Source: Ovis canadensis
Taxonomy: Eukaryota; Chordata; Mammalia; Artiodactyla; Bovidae
Assembly (NCBI RefSeq): GCF_042477335.2
Contig: NC_091255.1
Location: forward strand, 31,164,501 to 31,228,500
DNA: 64,000 nt
Direction: 5' to 3'
Every line of letters starts with the position of its first letter. The stretch's first letter is position 1. Under the pieces are notes generated by a model that worked only from the letters and a program-made list of their open reading frames with translations, did not search any database and was not told the DNA's origin. This document shows positions 26,927-37,199 of the stretch, in pieces. A program made the position numbers and the translations under genes.

Positions 26927-28304
26927 CTGCAGGGATGGGCCACGGGAGAGAGACAGAGGCGGCAGGGTAAGGGAAGGCCTCTTCTCCCCTTCGCCACAGC
27001 CTGGAGGACTGAGGGGGCAACCAGGGCACGCGGACACAGGGCACACCTGGGAACCAGGTGTACCAGGCTGGGTAGAGAGGGCCCAGATGGCAGAAAGCTG
27101 GCACATGGGACACTGAGGACACAGGTTCCAGAAGCAAGACCATCTGGGGCACATGGGGCCTGAACACAGAGGCCCCAGAGGACATGGGGCCAAGGCCACT
27201 GAATCCAGGGAGAGGCTGGCTTTATGTAGAGAAAGTTAGGGGTTGGGGGGGTGGTGATGTCATGAGAATAAAAGAAAGAATGCTCTGTTGACCTTGGACA
27301 AAACCCCTCCTCTCTCTGGAAGGCGTCCCAAGGAGGAGGACTTGAGGTAGACCAGGTGACCTCAAGTCCCCTAGCTCTAGGCCTTGTGTGACAGGTGCTT
27401 TGTAGGACAGACTGCTTGGAGTGAATTCTACAATCACGGTGGGGTTCTCTCCCTGTCTGACTCACCAAAATCTCCAGGGGGAGAGGGTCTAGGGAGAGGG
27501 TCTAGCAAGAAGCTGCCCCAGGAGAGAGATTCCCCTGGGGCAGGGGCAGGGGTAACCTCACATCCCAGCTGGGCTCACCACTCACCCCAGAAGGGGCCCC
27601 TCCCTCCCAGAGCGGAACCACACCCTCCCGCCAGCTGCCAGGCTCCCCAGACACCCTCCTCCACTGGGAGTCGTGAGAAGTCTCAAGGGAGCAGGGGTTT
27701 TACCAGGGAAAACCCAGCTGGCAGCTGGAGCCCATCAGAGGGCAGGAAGAAGCACAGGCTCAACAAGACCCTCACCCCTCACCACACTCTTCAAAAGGGT
27801 CTGAGAGCTCTAGGAAATTGACACCAAGAGTGTCAAGGGTCAGGGAAGAAAGAGCAAGCTGGCCGAAGGAGTAGGGATCCCCAGAGAGGCCACCAGGTCT
27901 CCTCCAACCGCAGACCGCCCAGATCTCGGGCGAGGGGCACCTCTTTGGGTCTGGCCGTGGCCCTGACTCTTCTAGGCCTGCCCCTCAGCGCCCTCCCCCT
28001 CACCCCTCTAATTCTGTCCCGAAGCTGCTGCCAAATCTGACCCAAGCCCCCGCCCCCTTGCCCTCTGGGTGGCGGGTCTGGGCGCTCTCAGCCTTCCCCG
28101 GGAGTTATTGGCCCGGCCCGGGTCCGAGCGCCTCGCGGCCCTCCCGGCCTCGGCCTCCACTCTCCTGCAACTTTCCGGGACGTTTTTCCACCCGAAATTC
28201 CTGGGCCGCGCCCGCTTCCTGGCGGGGCCGAGGCGGCGCCGCGAGGCCGGCAGGGATGCCTGGGACCCCCCCCCGCCCGGCCCTGCCCCGCACCCCTCGC
28301 TCAC

Positions 28305-28322
28305 CGACGCCCGGTAGCGCAT
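28305..28322 (-). CDS. MYO1C: MYO1C alternative first coding exon b (nuclear myosin I N-terminus, MRYRAS)
   Basis: Six codons, MRYRAS, begin at the ATG 28322-28320 and end at a GTGAGCGAG donor (28304 downward). Spliced in phase 0 to the acceptor at 26926, they read [21 protein letters not shown], giving the 16-residue N-terminal extension that defines nuclear myosin I (isoform b, predicted 1044 aa). The match to the human peptide is exact over these residues. The exon lies in a strong CpG island, consistent with its own promoter. Confidence 0.95.
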
Positions 28323-28760
28323 CCTGCCCGGTCGGCCCGGCGCCCGTCTCTGCGGCCCGCGCTCTCGGCCCGGGGCTCGGCGGCGGCGGCGGCGGCGGCG
28401 TCACGAGGGAGGGGCCGGCCCGCCCCCCGTTCCGCCTCCGCTAGGCTCGGAGGCGTGGGACTCCCCGGGCGCCCCCGCCTCGCTCGGGGCTCGGACTCCG
28501 GGGTCCCTCTCCAGTGGGCAGGGGTGGGGCAGGCGCTCAGTCGGGGGGGCGGGGGGAAATCTCGCGGCGTGGGTGGGGACAGGGCGGGGGCGGGGCTCCC
28601 GGCTGGGCAGGGGCTCCGCCTGAGTCAGGTTTTCCAGGAGGGACGTCGTCGGTTCTCCCAGGGGTGGGGCCCGGAACCCGCGCTGCTGCCGCGTCTACAC
28701 CGACCCGGAACTCACTTCCGGGCTCGTGTCTACACTGCGCACTAGGCCAGGCTGGGGACT
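28323..28760 (-). promoter_or_regulatory. MYO1C: CpG-island promoter of MYO1C exon 1b, with (CGG) run
   Basis: The region immediately upstream of MRYRAS is extremely CpG-rich and TATA-less. A pure run of about seven CGG triplets (28379-28400, plus strand) lies in the presumed 5' UTR, reading CCG in the mRNA sense. The exact transcription start cannot be fixed by eye. Confidence 0.7.
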
Positions 28761-29397
28761 CAACTCACTAGGCAGAGAGGCCCGTGGGTCCCGGAGGAAG
28801 CAGGATTTCCCTCCCCCCCTCACCCCAACCTCGAGTCCCGGGAAAGTTAAAAATAGAACGAAATGTCCAAATACGGCCGTCGTGCCCAGCCAGGCGGAGC
28901 CTCGGTGCGGGGACACTGTCCATCCCCCACGCCGTACAGTCAGGAGGGTGGGTCCCACGTCTTTAAGTCCCAAGAAAATCTCTTGGGTTCACAGAACACG
29001 CGCCCCAGGGATGAAGACGGCCACAGGGGGCCTGTGCCTAGCGTCGTTAGTGCAGGGCCTCCACGGAGGGCTCAGCTCTCCATCTGGGAAATCCACGGCC
29101 CGATTTCCAGCATTCGGAGCAATACCCTTCCCCTACCCCGGACACTCTGACTAGGGCCACCCCCTGCACCCCCTCCCCTGCCCGTGCCCAGAGGCTCCTC
29201 ACCTCTCTTCTTTTTCTGTTTGGTGGGGGGACTCCCTCTCTGGTCTCTCTGGATCCTTCCATATTTTCTACCCCGGACACCCTCCAGCTACCCAAACCAG
29301 ACTCCAGCAGCCCCATCCTCGCTGAGCTCTAGGTTCGCAGTGGGCAGCAGCCTGCGGGACAACCCTAGCTCGGATCCCAGCGCAGGTGGGGGTGCAA

Positions 29398-29611
29398 TGG
29401 CTGTGCTTAGTCACTTAGTCGTGTCTGATTCTTTGTGACCCCATGGACTGTAACCCTCCAGGCTCCTCTGTCCATGGGGATTCTCCAGACAAAACTACTG
29501 GAGTGGGTTGCCATGCCTGCCTCCAGGGAATCTTCCTAACCCAGCGATCCAACCCACGTGTCTTGCACTGCAGACAGATTCTTTACTGTCTGAGCCACCA
29601 GGGAAGCCCGG
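29398..29611 (-). mobile_element. Bov-tA-type SINE in MYO1C first intron
   Basis: The minus-strand copy is bounded by the complement of GAGCCACCAGGGAAGCCC at its 5' end and AGTCACTTAGTCGTGTCTG at its 3' end. Confidence 0.9.
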
Positions 29612-29851
29612 TGTGATGGCTAGTGCTTCCTGAAGGCTGGGCTACTTCTCACAAGCGGTATGACTGCCAGCAGATCATTTCACTCCTGAGAACCTCTCCT
29701 AGAGCCTTGAAATGAGACTAACCTCTGTCTCAAAGGGCTGTTGAAAAGTCTAAGATAAGGCGTCCAGGCACCTCCCAGACCCTCAGTAAATATCACTTCC
29801 CTCTCTGGCCAGACACTCTCTGCACAGGCTTGGAGCAGACCTTCAATGCAA

Positions 29852-30067
29852 TGCTAAGTCCACTTCAGTAATGTCTGACTCTGCGACCCTTACGGACTGT
29901 GTAGCCCACCAGGCTCCTCTGTCCATGAGATTCTCCAGCCAAGAATACTGGAGTGGGTTGTCGTGCCCTCCTCCAGGGGATCTTCCCCACCCAGGGATCA
30001 AACCCGCATCTCTAATGTCTCCTGCATTGGCAGGTGGGTCCTCTACCACTAGTGTCACCTGGGAAGC
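29852..30067 (-). mobile_element. Bov-tA-type SINE in MYO1C first intron
   Basis: A second, more diverged minus-strand copy carries GGAGTGGGTTGTCGTGCC and CCACCCAGGGATCAAACC on the plus strand. Confidence 0.88.
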
Positions 30068-30299
30068 CAGTGGGAACAGACACACAGAGCCAGGTCCTGG
30101 GTCAGACAGGTCACACTTGTTATCTAGCAGGGAAAGCCCCTGAGGCGGGTCCCTCGGCCAATTAGAAAGAGCTCCCCAACTTTACCTCCGCTGCACCTGA
30201 CAGATAAGGAACCAGAGGTGCAATAATGCAGATGCTGACTTTGTCCTAGGGGGCAGAAGGCAGGGTTAGGACCCAAAGCCCTAGCCTACCCGACACTCC

Positions 30300-31060
30300 T
30301 GGACTTAGACTCCCCGGGGAGGGAGTGAGGTGGCGGCAGGTGCCGGCTGCAGCCTCTTGGGGAAGGCTCATTATTTTGAAAACAACAGCCCGGCCAGAGC
30401 CGGCGGAACCCCGTGGCGGGGGGCGCCAGCTGGGAGATGGGGCCCTCTGGAGGGACTGAGGGGACTCGAGCGCCACCGCGCGCAGCTGGGAGATGGGTGG
30501 GAACGGAAGGGCGGGGCTGGGTCTTAAATGCCACCAGCTTCGGGCTTTTGGCGAGAGGAGGCCCCCTCTACGAGGCCCCCAGGGTGAAAATGCAGAAAGG
30601 AGAAAGAGCGCGGAGAGGACAGCCTCCCGCTCAGCCGGAGTGGGGAGGTACTTGGGGTACGGGAGGAAGGGGGTCAAGCCGGTGCCCACCGGCAGCACAA
30701 CTCCGGGGGCCGTGCGAGCACCAGGTTGTCGAGGTTGGCCGTGGCCCGCGGGCCCGAGGGGAGGGGCTAGCAAGGGGGCGTGGCCTCGCCGGCGCGGCTA
30801 GCGGCTGGAATGAGGGGAATCCGCGCACCGAGGGGTTTGGCCGGCCACCCCCGCCGGAGCCGCTCCGCCGCATTCCCGGGATGCCCGCCGACGCCCCCAC
30901 AGCCGCCACTTGGTGGCGGAAGGAGGGGGCGGCTAAGCAGGCCAGGCGAGACCGCAGCCCCTGGCCAGCGCCACCGGCCATCCGGCCCCGCTAGGCGGAA
31001 GCGCCTGCCCCGGGGGGAGAGGAGTTAGAAAGGCGGGGGTGGGGTGGGGGGGTGGTGGGT
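30300..31060. promoter_or_regulatory. Intronic CpG-rich block in MYO1C
   Basis: A second GC- and CpG-rich block lies within the first MYO1C intron with no recognisable coding exon. It contains long chance open frames on both strands, as expected in GC-rich DNA. It ends in a G-rich run (31,033-31,068) able to form a quadruplex. It may be an intragenic promoter or enhancer; the sequence does not decide. Confidence 0.35.
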
Positions 31061-31878
31061 GGACCGAGGGTGTGAGAGATATTAGGGCTGCAGCGCCAGG
31101 CGCTTCCTGCGTTCGGATCGCTGTCCTCTGGTACTACCTTCCATGCCCTCGAACTGAGCCTCTGAGGTCTGGATTATTACCTCCATTCTACAGACAGGGA
31201 TACTGAGGCTCAGCAGACGAACGTCGTGTTCAAGATCCCAGGACTAGTGAAAGAACGGGTGGCATTGGAACTGGAAAGTCTGCCACTGTCTACTCCTGCA
31301 GGGCTGCCTGAGGGGAGACGCCTGCTTAGCCCTGGCAGATTTCCCAGCTTCTCTGTCAGGTTAACCTGCTGCCTGCCAGGTGTGACCTTCCTTAGTGAAC
31401 CTGTGACTGCAGTGCCTAGTATCCGCCTTTGGCTGTGTTGTGTGAGTATTGGCGTGTAGGCCTTGGGAATAGCAGCTAGGGAGTGGGCCATGATCTTTGA
31501 GTCCCCAGCATGGCCCTGAACCTAGGGGCTGGCTGCAGGCTAGGATGCAGCCATGCCTCACCCCTGAGTGACCCAGGACTTATTTTCCAAGGCTGCCTCT
31601 AGGTTTCTTTCCATCTGGAGAGCGGTTTCCCCTAAAAGCAGGGATGGGCAGGCCCAGCAGACGTGGTTATTCAGTCCCTGTTACCTAGTATGGGCCAGGT
31701 GCCCCCAAGCCTGTCCTCTGGGAGGGTAGTGAGCATCTTCAGGGGTTCCTTCAGGCCAGGGCTATGGAGGTTTGGAGAGGGTGTTCTGAGGACCCTCATA
31801 TTGCCGCTAGAAACTGATTTCCATTGGGGGTAGCCCCCTGGCCTGTTGGGGCAGCAGAAAAAACCATAGCCTATCTTA

Positions 31879-32094
31879 GAAAGAAAGTGGAAGTGAAGTC
31901 GCTCAGTCGTGTCCGACTCTTTGTGACCCCATAGACTGTAGCCTACCAGGCTTCTCCGTCCATGGGATTCTCCAGCCAAGAGTACTGGAGTGGGTTACCA
32001 TTTCCTTCTCCAGGGGATCTTCCCGACCCAGGGATCGAACCCGGGTCTCCCGCACTGGAGGCAGACGCTTTAACCTCTGAGCCACCAGGGAAGC
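31879..32094 (-). mobile_element. Bov-tA-type SINE with 15-bp target-site duplication
   Basis: A nearly consensus minus-strand Bov-tA is flanked by identical direct repeats CCATAGCCTATCTTA at 31864-31878 and 32095-32109. The intact repeat and low divergence point to a recent insertion. Confidence 0.95.
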
Positions 32095-32839
32095 CCATAG
32101 CCTATCTTACCCCCAGCCAATGCTGGGCACAGAATAGGTGCTCAACTTTTCTTTTCTTTAAATCAAACATATGTTAGGTCTGGGCCCAGGCTGCCCCACC
32201 TAGGACTGTTCCAGAGTCAAGGGAACTGTTGTAAGGGGGAATGAAAAGGAAGGACGAGGACTTAGGGGTTCTACCTGATATCTCAGTGGAGCCCAGTCAA
32301 AGGTTTACACTCTGGCTTCAGAACCATGGGCCTTTTGCCTGCCAGATGCCTCTACCTGGGGGTCCAGTGGAAGTAAACAAAGCTCTTTGCCCCCTAACCT
32401 GTCCTCGTGGCTCAATATCCAGTCTGTTGAGAGGAGACAGGCACCTCCAGCTAGTTGTCACTGCCGGGCATCAAAAGCCCTGCCCGCCTCCCTCTACTCC
32501 TCACACGCAGGAGTCACCACTCGCCAACACACCCCCCCCCCCCAACTTTGTTCCGTCATCACTGCTCTTCCCCTGGACGAGGCAAGCAGCCTCCAAACTG
32601 GCATCCCTGCCTTCCTCCAATTCATTTTCCTGTAGCTTCCTGTGGTATTTACAAATGCAAATGCAATAAATTAACGTCTCATGTTAAGAGAGTGAAGGTT
32701 CCCTATGCCAAGCACACCCACTGCTTCTTGCCAGGCCCCTGTTTGTGGACTTCAGCCGCCCTCTCTGTCCTCAGTTTACCACTGCTCCTGAGTTCCTGTG
32801 TGGCCACAGGGGTACCCTCTCCAGTGCCTTCTCTCCCCA

Positions 32840-33185
32840 CGCTTCCCTCACCACCCCACACAGCCAAGAGGCGCTCTGCGGGCGCCCCTGCCACCGACCG
32901 CCCGGCTCTGAGCTTCTCGCCTTTGCACCTACAGCTTCTTTGGCCCTTGCACCCAACCCCCTCCCCACCTGACTGACTCTTAGTCATCCTTGAAGACTCG
33001 GCTCAGGTAGCACTTCCTCCAGAACCCCTTCCCGACTCCCCGAAACACACAGCCCCCTGCTTGTCGCATTCCGTTCTAATCGAAGGTTTCCTAGTCCGTC
33101 GCTCCCAGGAGATTGCCCCCGCTCCAGGCAGGCACACAGTGGGCTCTCAAAAACTGCTCGCGGACGCCCGCGTGAATGAATGAGT
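32840..33185 (+). repeat. L2 LINE 3' fragment (ancient)
   Basis: AAGACTCGGCTCAGGTAGCACTTCC, CAGGCAGGCACACAGTGGGC and GTGAATGAATGAGT are L2-like 3'-end blocks. Confidence 0.55.
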
Positions 33186-33199
33186 CACAGAGCCCGGGA

Positions 33200-34050
33200 G
33201 TGTGAGCAGAAGGCCGGGGCGTGCCGGGCGTTGGATAGGCCGTGAGCCAGCCACTCATTCTTTCATTCATCTCGGAGCCCCCCAGCCGCCGCACACACGC
33301 AGGGGCTACTCGCGCGCCAGGGCCCGGAGGCGGGGAACGGGAAGGGGCGGGGCCCGGACGGCTTCTCCGGAACCCAGAGGCAGAGCAGGCTGCCCGAGGG
33401 CCCCAAAGGGCGCGCGGGGTGCCTGAGTCCCGCGGCCCCAGGCGCTCCTCACCGGCCTCACGTTACCCGCAAAGAATCGAAGTCTCCAATAAGCCGAGTT
33501 CCGGCGCCACCGGGTCCTGGGACCCCCGCAGCGGCCGTGCCGAGCCCACCCCCAGCCCCCGCGATTCCTGGGCCGGCGACCCTCGCCTTCCGCATGGTAG
33601 CTCCGGGACTGGGTCGCCGCCCGGCCGCTTACCCTCTTCTCCATCCTGCCTGCGAGCGGGGCACCCAGCTCCCCCGGGCCACACGGCTGCGGCCCGCCTC
33701 GCGCCCTGTGTACCCACCTTCTCGGCTTCTCGGGTGCGCGGGCGGGGGCCAGGCTAGGCGGCGTGGCCGGCTCCGGAGTCGGCGGCCCTGGCACGCTCTC
33801 CCCGCCCAGGGCCCGCCCGGGGCCGAGCCGCTGCCTGTCGTCATCCCAGGCAGGGCCCAGGCCCCGGCGCGCGCGCGCACCTTACGGCCCCGCCCCGGCC
33901 GGCCTTGGCCGGGCTCCGGCCCCGGCCCGCGTCCGTGTCCGCGGGGGGCTTGATGCAGCACACTCCGCAGCCCGTTCCCCGGGACGAGGCGCGTCACAGT
34001 CACACACACACACACATGCACGCACGCACCGTCCTCTGCCGACGACCTGG
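33200..34050 (-). promoter_or_regulatory. MYO1C: CpG island between MYO1C exons 1a and 1b, candidate promoter and first exon of isoform c
   Basis: This strongly CpG-rich stretch lies inside the first MYO1C intron, as counted from exon 1a. On the minus strand it holds a consensus-quality donor, GTAAGCGG, at 33632-33625. Isoform c needs an upstream first exon whose sequence I cannot recognise, and this island is the best candidate. A CA microsatellite (about 33,998-34,030) lies near its right end. Confidence 0.5.
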
Positions 34051-34679
34051 CCCACTTGCTGCAGTGCTGGGGTGGCGGGGTGTCTCATACGTTTCTCCTT
34101 CCTCACCCTAGGGCGCCTTTGCAAACCGGACTCTCCCCTGCTTACCAGGCCAAATCAGTTCTTCCCCATTTGCGCCTGCCTGACTCCCTTCACCCTCCTT
34201 CTCCACCCTCGCTACCGCTCTGAGCTGGCCAGTCTCAGTTTTTCAAGCCAGACGGGAGAGCCGGGCCGTAGTAACTGAGCCTATGCTATATGCACCTGGA
34301 ACTTTACAGGCACTGTTCCTTAGATCTCGGAGCGGCCCTGTCATCTCCGTGTTGTTAACCCAGTTCATAGCCCGGCCCACTGAGCATCAGGGAGCTGGGG
34401 AAGGGAGTCAAACCCAGATCCCCACTTTGAAACACTCAGCCTCTGGTGGGCTTAAACCCATCCCCCTTCCTTCCATTTACCCCTTCTTGTCCCTTCTTGT
34501 CCGGTCCCTTCACATCCTACCAAGGACCCGAACGCTTCCCCACTGCTCACCTCTTCCCCAAGGAGTTTGCTTGAGAGGGGCTTCTGGGCACTGGGGAGAC
34601 ACTCCCGCCTTCCTCCCAGCCCAGACCATCCCAACTTACTAGTTTGCAGTGCCTGTGGGTAGGTATCAGCTCCACTTAC

Positions 34680-34754
34680 TAGCTTGCAGGGCCTGTGGGG
34701 GTGGACCACGCGGATGATCTCCCCGGTGGGTATCAGCTCCACTTGCAGTGCCAT
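34680..34754 (-). CDS. MYO1C: MYO1C alternative first coding exon a (residues 1-25 of isoform a)
   Basis: Twenty-five codons start [17 protein letters not shown] at the ATG 34754-34752 and end HRPCKL at a GTAAGT donor (34679-34674). Joined in phase 0 to the acceptor at 26926 they give the 35-residue extension of isoform a (predicted 1063 aa, the human length). Human differs at one visible residue (Val for Ile8). The frame stays open upstream to about 34,868, but no in-frame ATG lies there, so the assigned start is the first. A partial duplicate of this exon end, including a second GTAAGT donor, lies directly downstream at 34634-34673; it is described among the findings. Confidence 0.94.
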
Positions 34755-37199
34755 CCCGCCTGTGGATAGCCAGCGCACCGAGCCCCAGGACCTCTGAGCA
34801 AAAGCCCGCCTGCCTGCCCGCCTGCCCGCTGGCTCTGGCTGTGCCCGGAACCAGGAATCTGGTCTCACGCTGGGATGGCCACTTGGTTCAGCTTCAACTC
34901 CAGCCCCAGGGGATGGGTCTGGTCCAGTGCCTCAGGACACAGCTGGAACAGCCCAGGTCTGATTGGGAGGCCTCTTGGCCCAGCGGGGTTGGGGCAGGAA
35001 GAGGAGGGGCTGAGGGATGGAGGAAATGCCTGTTGTCCCAGGTAACCAGAGGAGCTGATGCAGCCACCCCTGGGGGACCCTGGGCTCCAGGTCAAAGGGT
35101 AGGAGGCTTTTCCCCCCAGCAGCTCCATGACTGAGCCTCTCCTGATGCCCTCTCACCGATGTCAGCTGGAGAGCACAGTGACCACTCCCCAAATCAGAAT
35201 GTACATCCTGCCCTGAGCCAAGAGGGGCCATCATTAGGCACTGAGCCTTCTGCATGTCCCTCCAGCTTGCCTGCCTCCCGGAGCAGGAGGTGAGCCGCGG
35301 GGGGTTGAGCGGCCAGAGCTGCTGGGGACTGGCCATGGTGGACAGAGGGAGTTGGCTGGAGAGGCAGGAGGGCACCGTGAGGAGGCCCCTATCCTACCCT
35401 CCTCTGGAGCCTCAAATGCTTGAGACGTTGGTCCCTGGGTTGCTTGGCCGGCCGTGGGGAACCTTAGTCTTGTTTGCTCCCTACTTTTCCATAGCACCCT
35501 CAGTGCTCCCCACCCCCAAATGTTCCTGTTTTTCTATCTTTATTGTTGCTAAATCACAGCTGACACTTTCCTGGCCTGGGACTGAGCCCTCCGGTCTCTG
35601 GCCGTTCCTTATAGGAAGAGCGAAGTGGATGGGCAAAAGCGACCTTTCCAGAGGAAGATGCTGGCAGGGGAGGGGTGGAGTCCCGTGGGCCTGCACCGGC
35701 CTTGACAGCTCCTCTCGGGCGGGCACCTTCCCCCAGGCACCCTTCCTTGCCTCCCCTCGGCTTCCCCCGCCCAGGAAAGGCCAGCAGAGCTTCCTTCCTT
35801 CCTCCGGGAAGCACATCTATCCAGGGCAGGATCATCCCGGCAGCCACACAATGGCCCTTATCAGCCGTGGAGCCAGGCGCAGAGGCCCAGCGCACACGAA
35901 GTCTCACATATTTCCTGTTTCCACTCGGCGGGTCAGGGCTGGGCCCAGAGCGGCCATATCCTGACTGGGGCCGAGGAGGGAGAGCACCCCCCCTTCCCCT
36001 TCCCGCCTCTCAATCACTGCTGGACTCAGCCCTCCTGGCCACAGGAGGCAGGGTAAGAGTTGTGAAGACAGAAGGGCAAAGGGGAGAGGTGGGCACGCAC
36101 AGGACACGCATGACCCAGAGACAGAAGGAGAAACACGGGGATCCCTGGAGTCAGGAGCCCTGGCGTCCCCGCTAAGGGCTGCATCGATCAGTCTGAAGAG
36201 CTGGGTAGGATGTTTTGCAATTGTTCTCTCACAGTAATCTTGCAAATTGGAATGCTATTTGTTATTTTATAGAAACTGGGACTCCTGGAGTAGGGTAGAG
36301 GAGGGAACCCTACTCGTAGAGTACGGGGGAACAGGGTAAAGAGGGGACTCTCATTCGAGCCCAGCTCTTGGCCCCATTCCTGTGTTTCTGCATGACACCA
36401 CAGTTCAGGGGATCACGCCATCTCCCTGGGCTCTTGCTCCCCCCAGCTACAGAGGAAAGGTGGCAGCATCCATGATGGCCGTGCATGTGAGAAGGAAAGA
36501 CGTAGGGGAGCTCCAGGGTTGGGCTCCTCAGGTGTGTGTGTGTGTCGTGGGCAGAGAGGGAAGTTACCGTGGGGACCTCGGGGTAGAAGGATCTGGGGAG
36601 AGGTGAGGCAGAGAGAAGAGATGGTGACATTTTTGGAGAGCTTACCTGCACCACAACTACTGAGCCCGGAGTGCGGCAGCTACTGAAGCCCGCACGCACC
36701 AGAGCCTGTGCTCCACCATGAGGGAAGGCACCGCAAGAAGCCCGCACGCAACGAAGAAGAGTCGCCCCTCACTGCAGCTAGAGAAAGCCCAAGCAGCAAT
36801 GAAGAGCCAGCCAGCCAAAAACAAATACATAGATAAAATGATTAAAAAGAAAAATACTAAGGTATGAAGGAGTGCCAGGTGAGAGGGATTAACTGGTTGA
36901 GAGCAGAGTGAACACCTTTTCTGAGTTCAGCCCCAAGAAGCCCACTCTACCTACTTAGCAGGAGTAAGCCAAGTGCCCAACAGAAACACTCAGCCCCCGG
37001 GGACCCAGGACCCAGAGGGCCACCATCTCAGAACCTCATTCTCCCATTCCCACACAGGCAACCTCTGTCACCCTCGTCAGACAGACAGGCTAGTCTGGAC
37101 GACAGGGCCCTCATCCTGGAGTCAAGCAAGAGCCCGTGAACGTGGGCACATTCCCACCACTATCACAAAGGAGTCACACACAGGTATAAAAGCCACCGT
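34755..37199. other. MYO1C-INPP5K intergenic region and presumed isoform-a promoter
   Basis: Immediately above 34,754 lies the presumed 5' UTR and promoter of MYO1C isoform a; it is not CpG-dense. A 236-codon plus-strand open frame (35254-35964) has no recognisable domain and looks like chance. The stretch 35,810-35,965 groups SOX-like ACAATGG, GATA-like CTTATC and ETS-like TTTCCTG cores, so it may be regulatory. A long-form CHR SINE (3' part, plus strand) occupies about 36,650-36,862. No gene is seen. Confidence 0.4.

Noticed and set aside
34755-34868. Apparent N-terminal extension of MYO1C isoform a in the same frame
   Set aside because: The frame is open, but the codon at its outer end (34868-34866) is GTG, not ATG. 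No in-frame ATG precedes 34754, so the known MALQ start stands.
35254-35964. A 236-codon plus-strand open frame between MYO1C and INPP5K
   Set aside because: It has no recognisable domain, signal peptide or splice context. Long open frames are expected by chance in GC-rich DNA.
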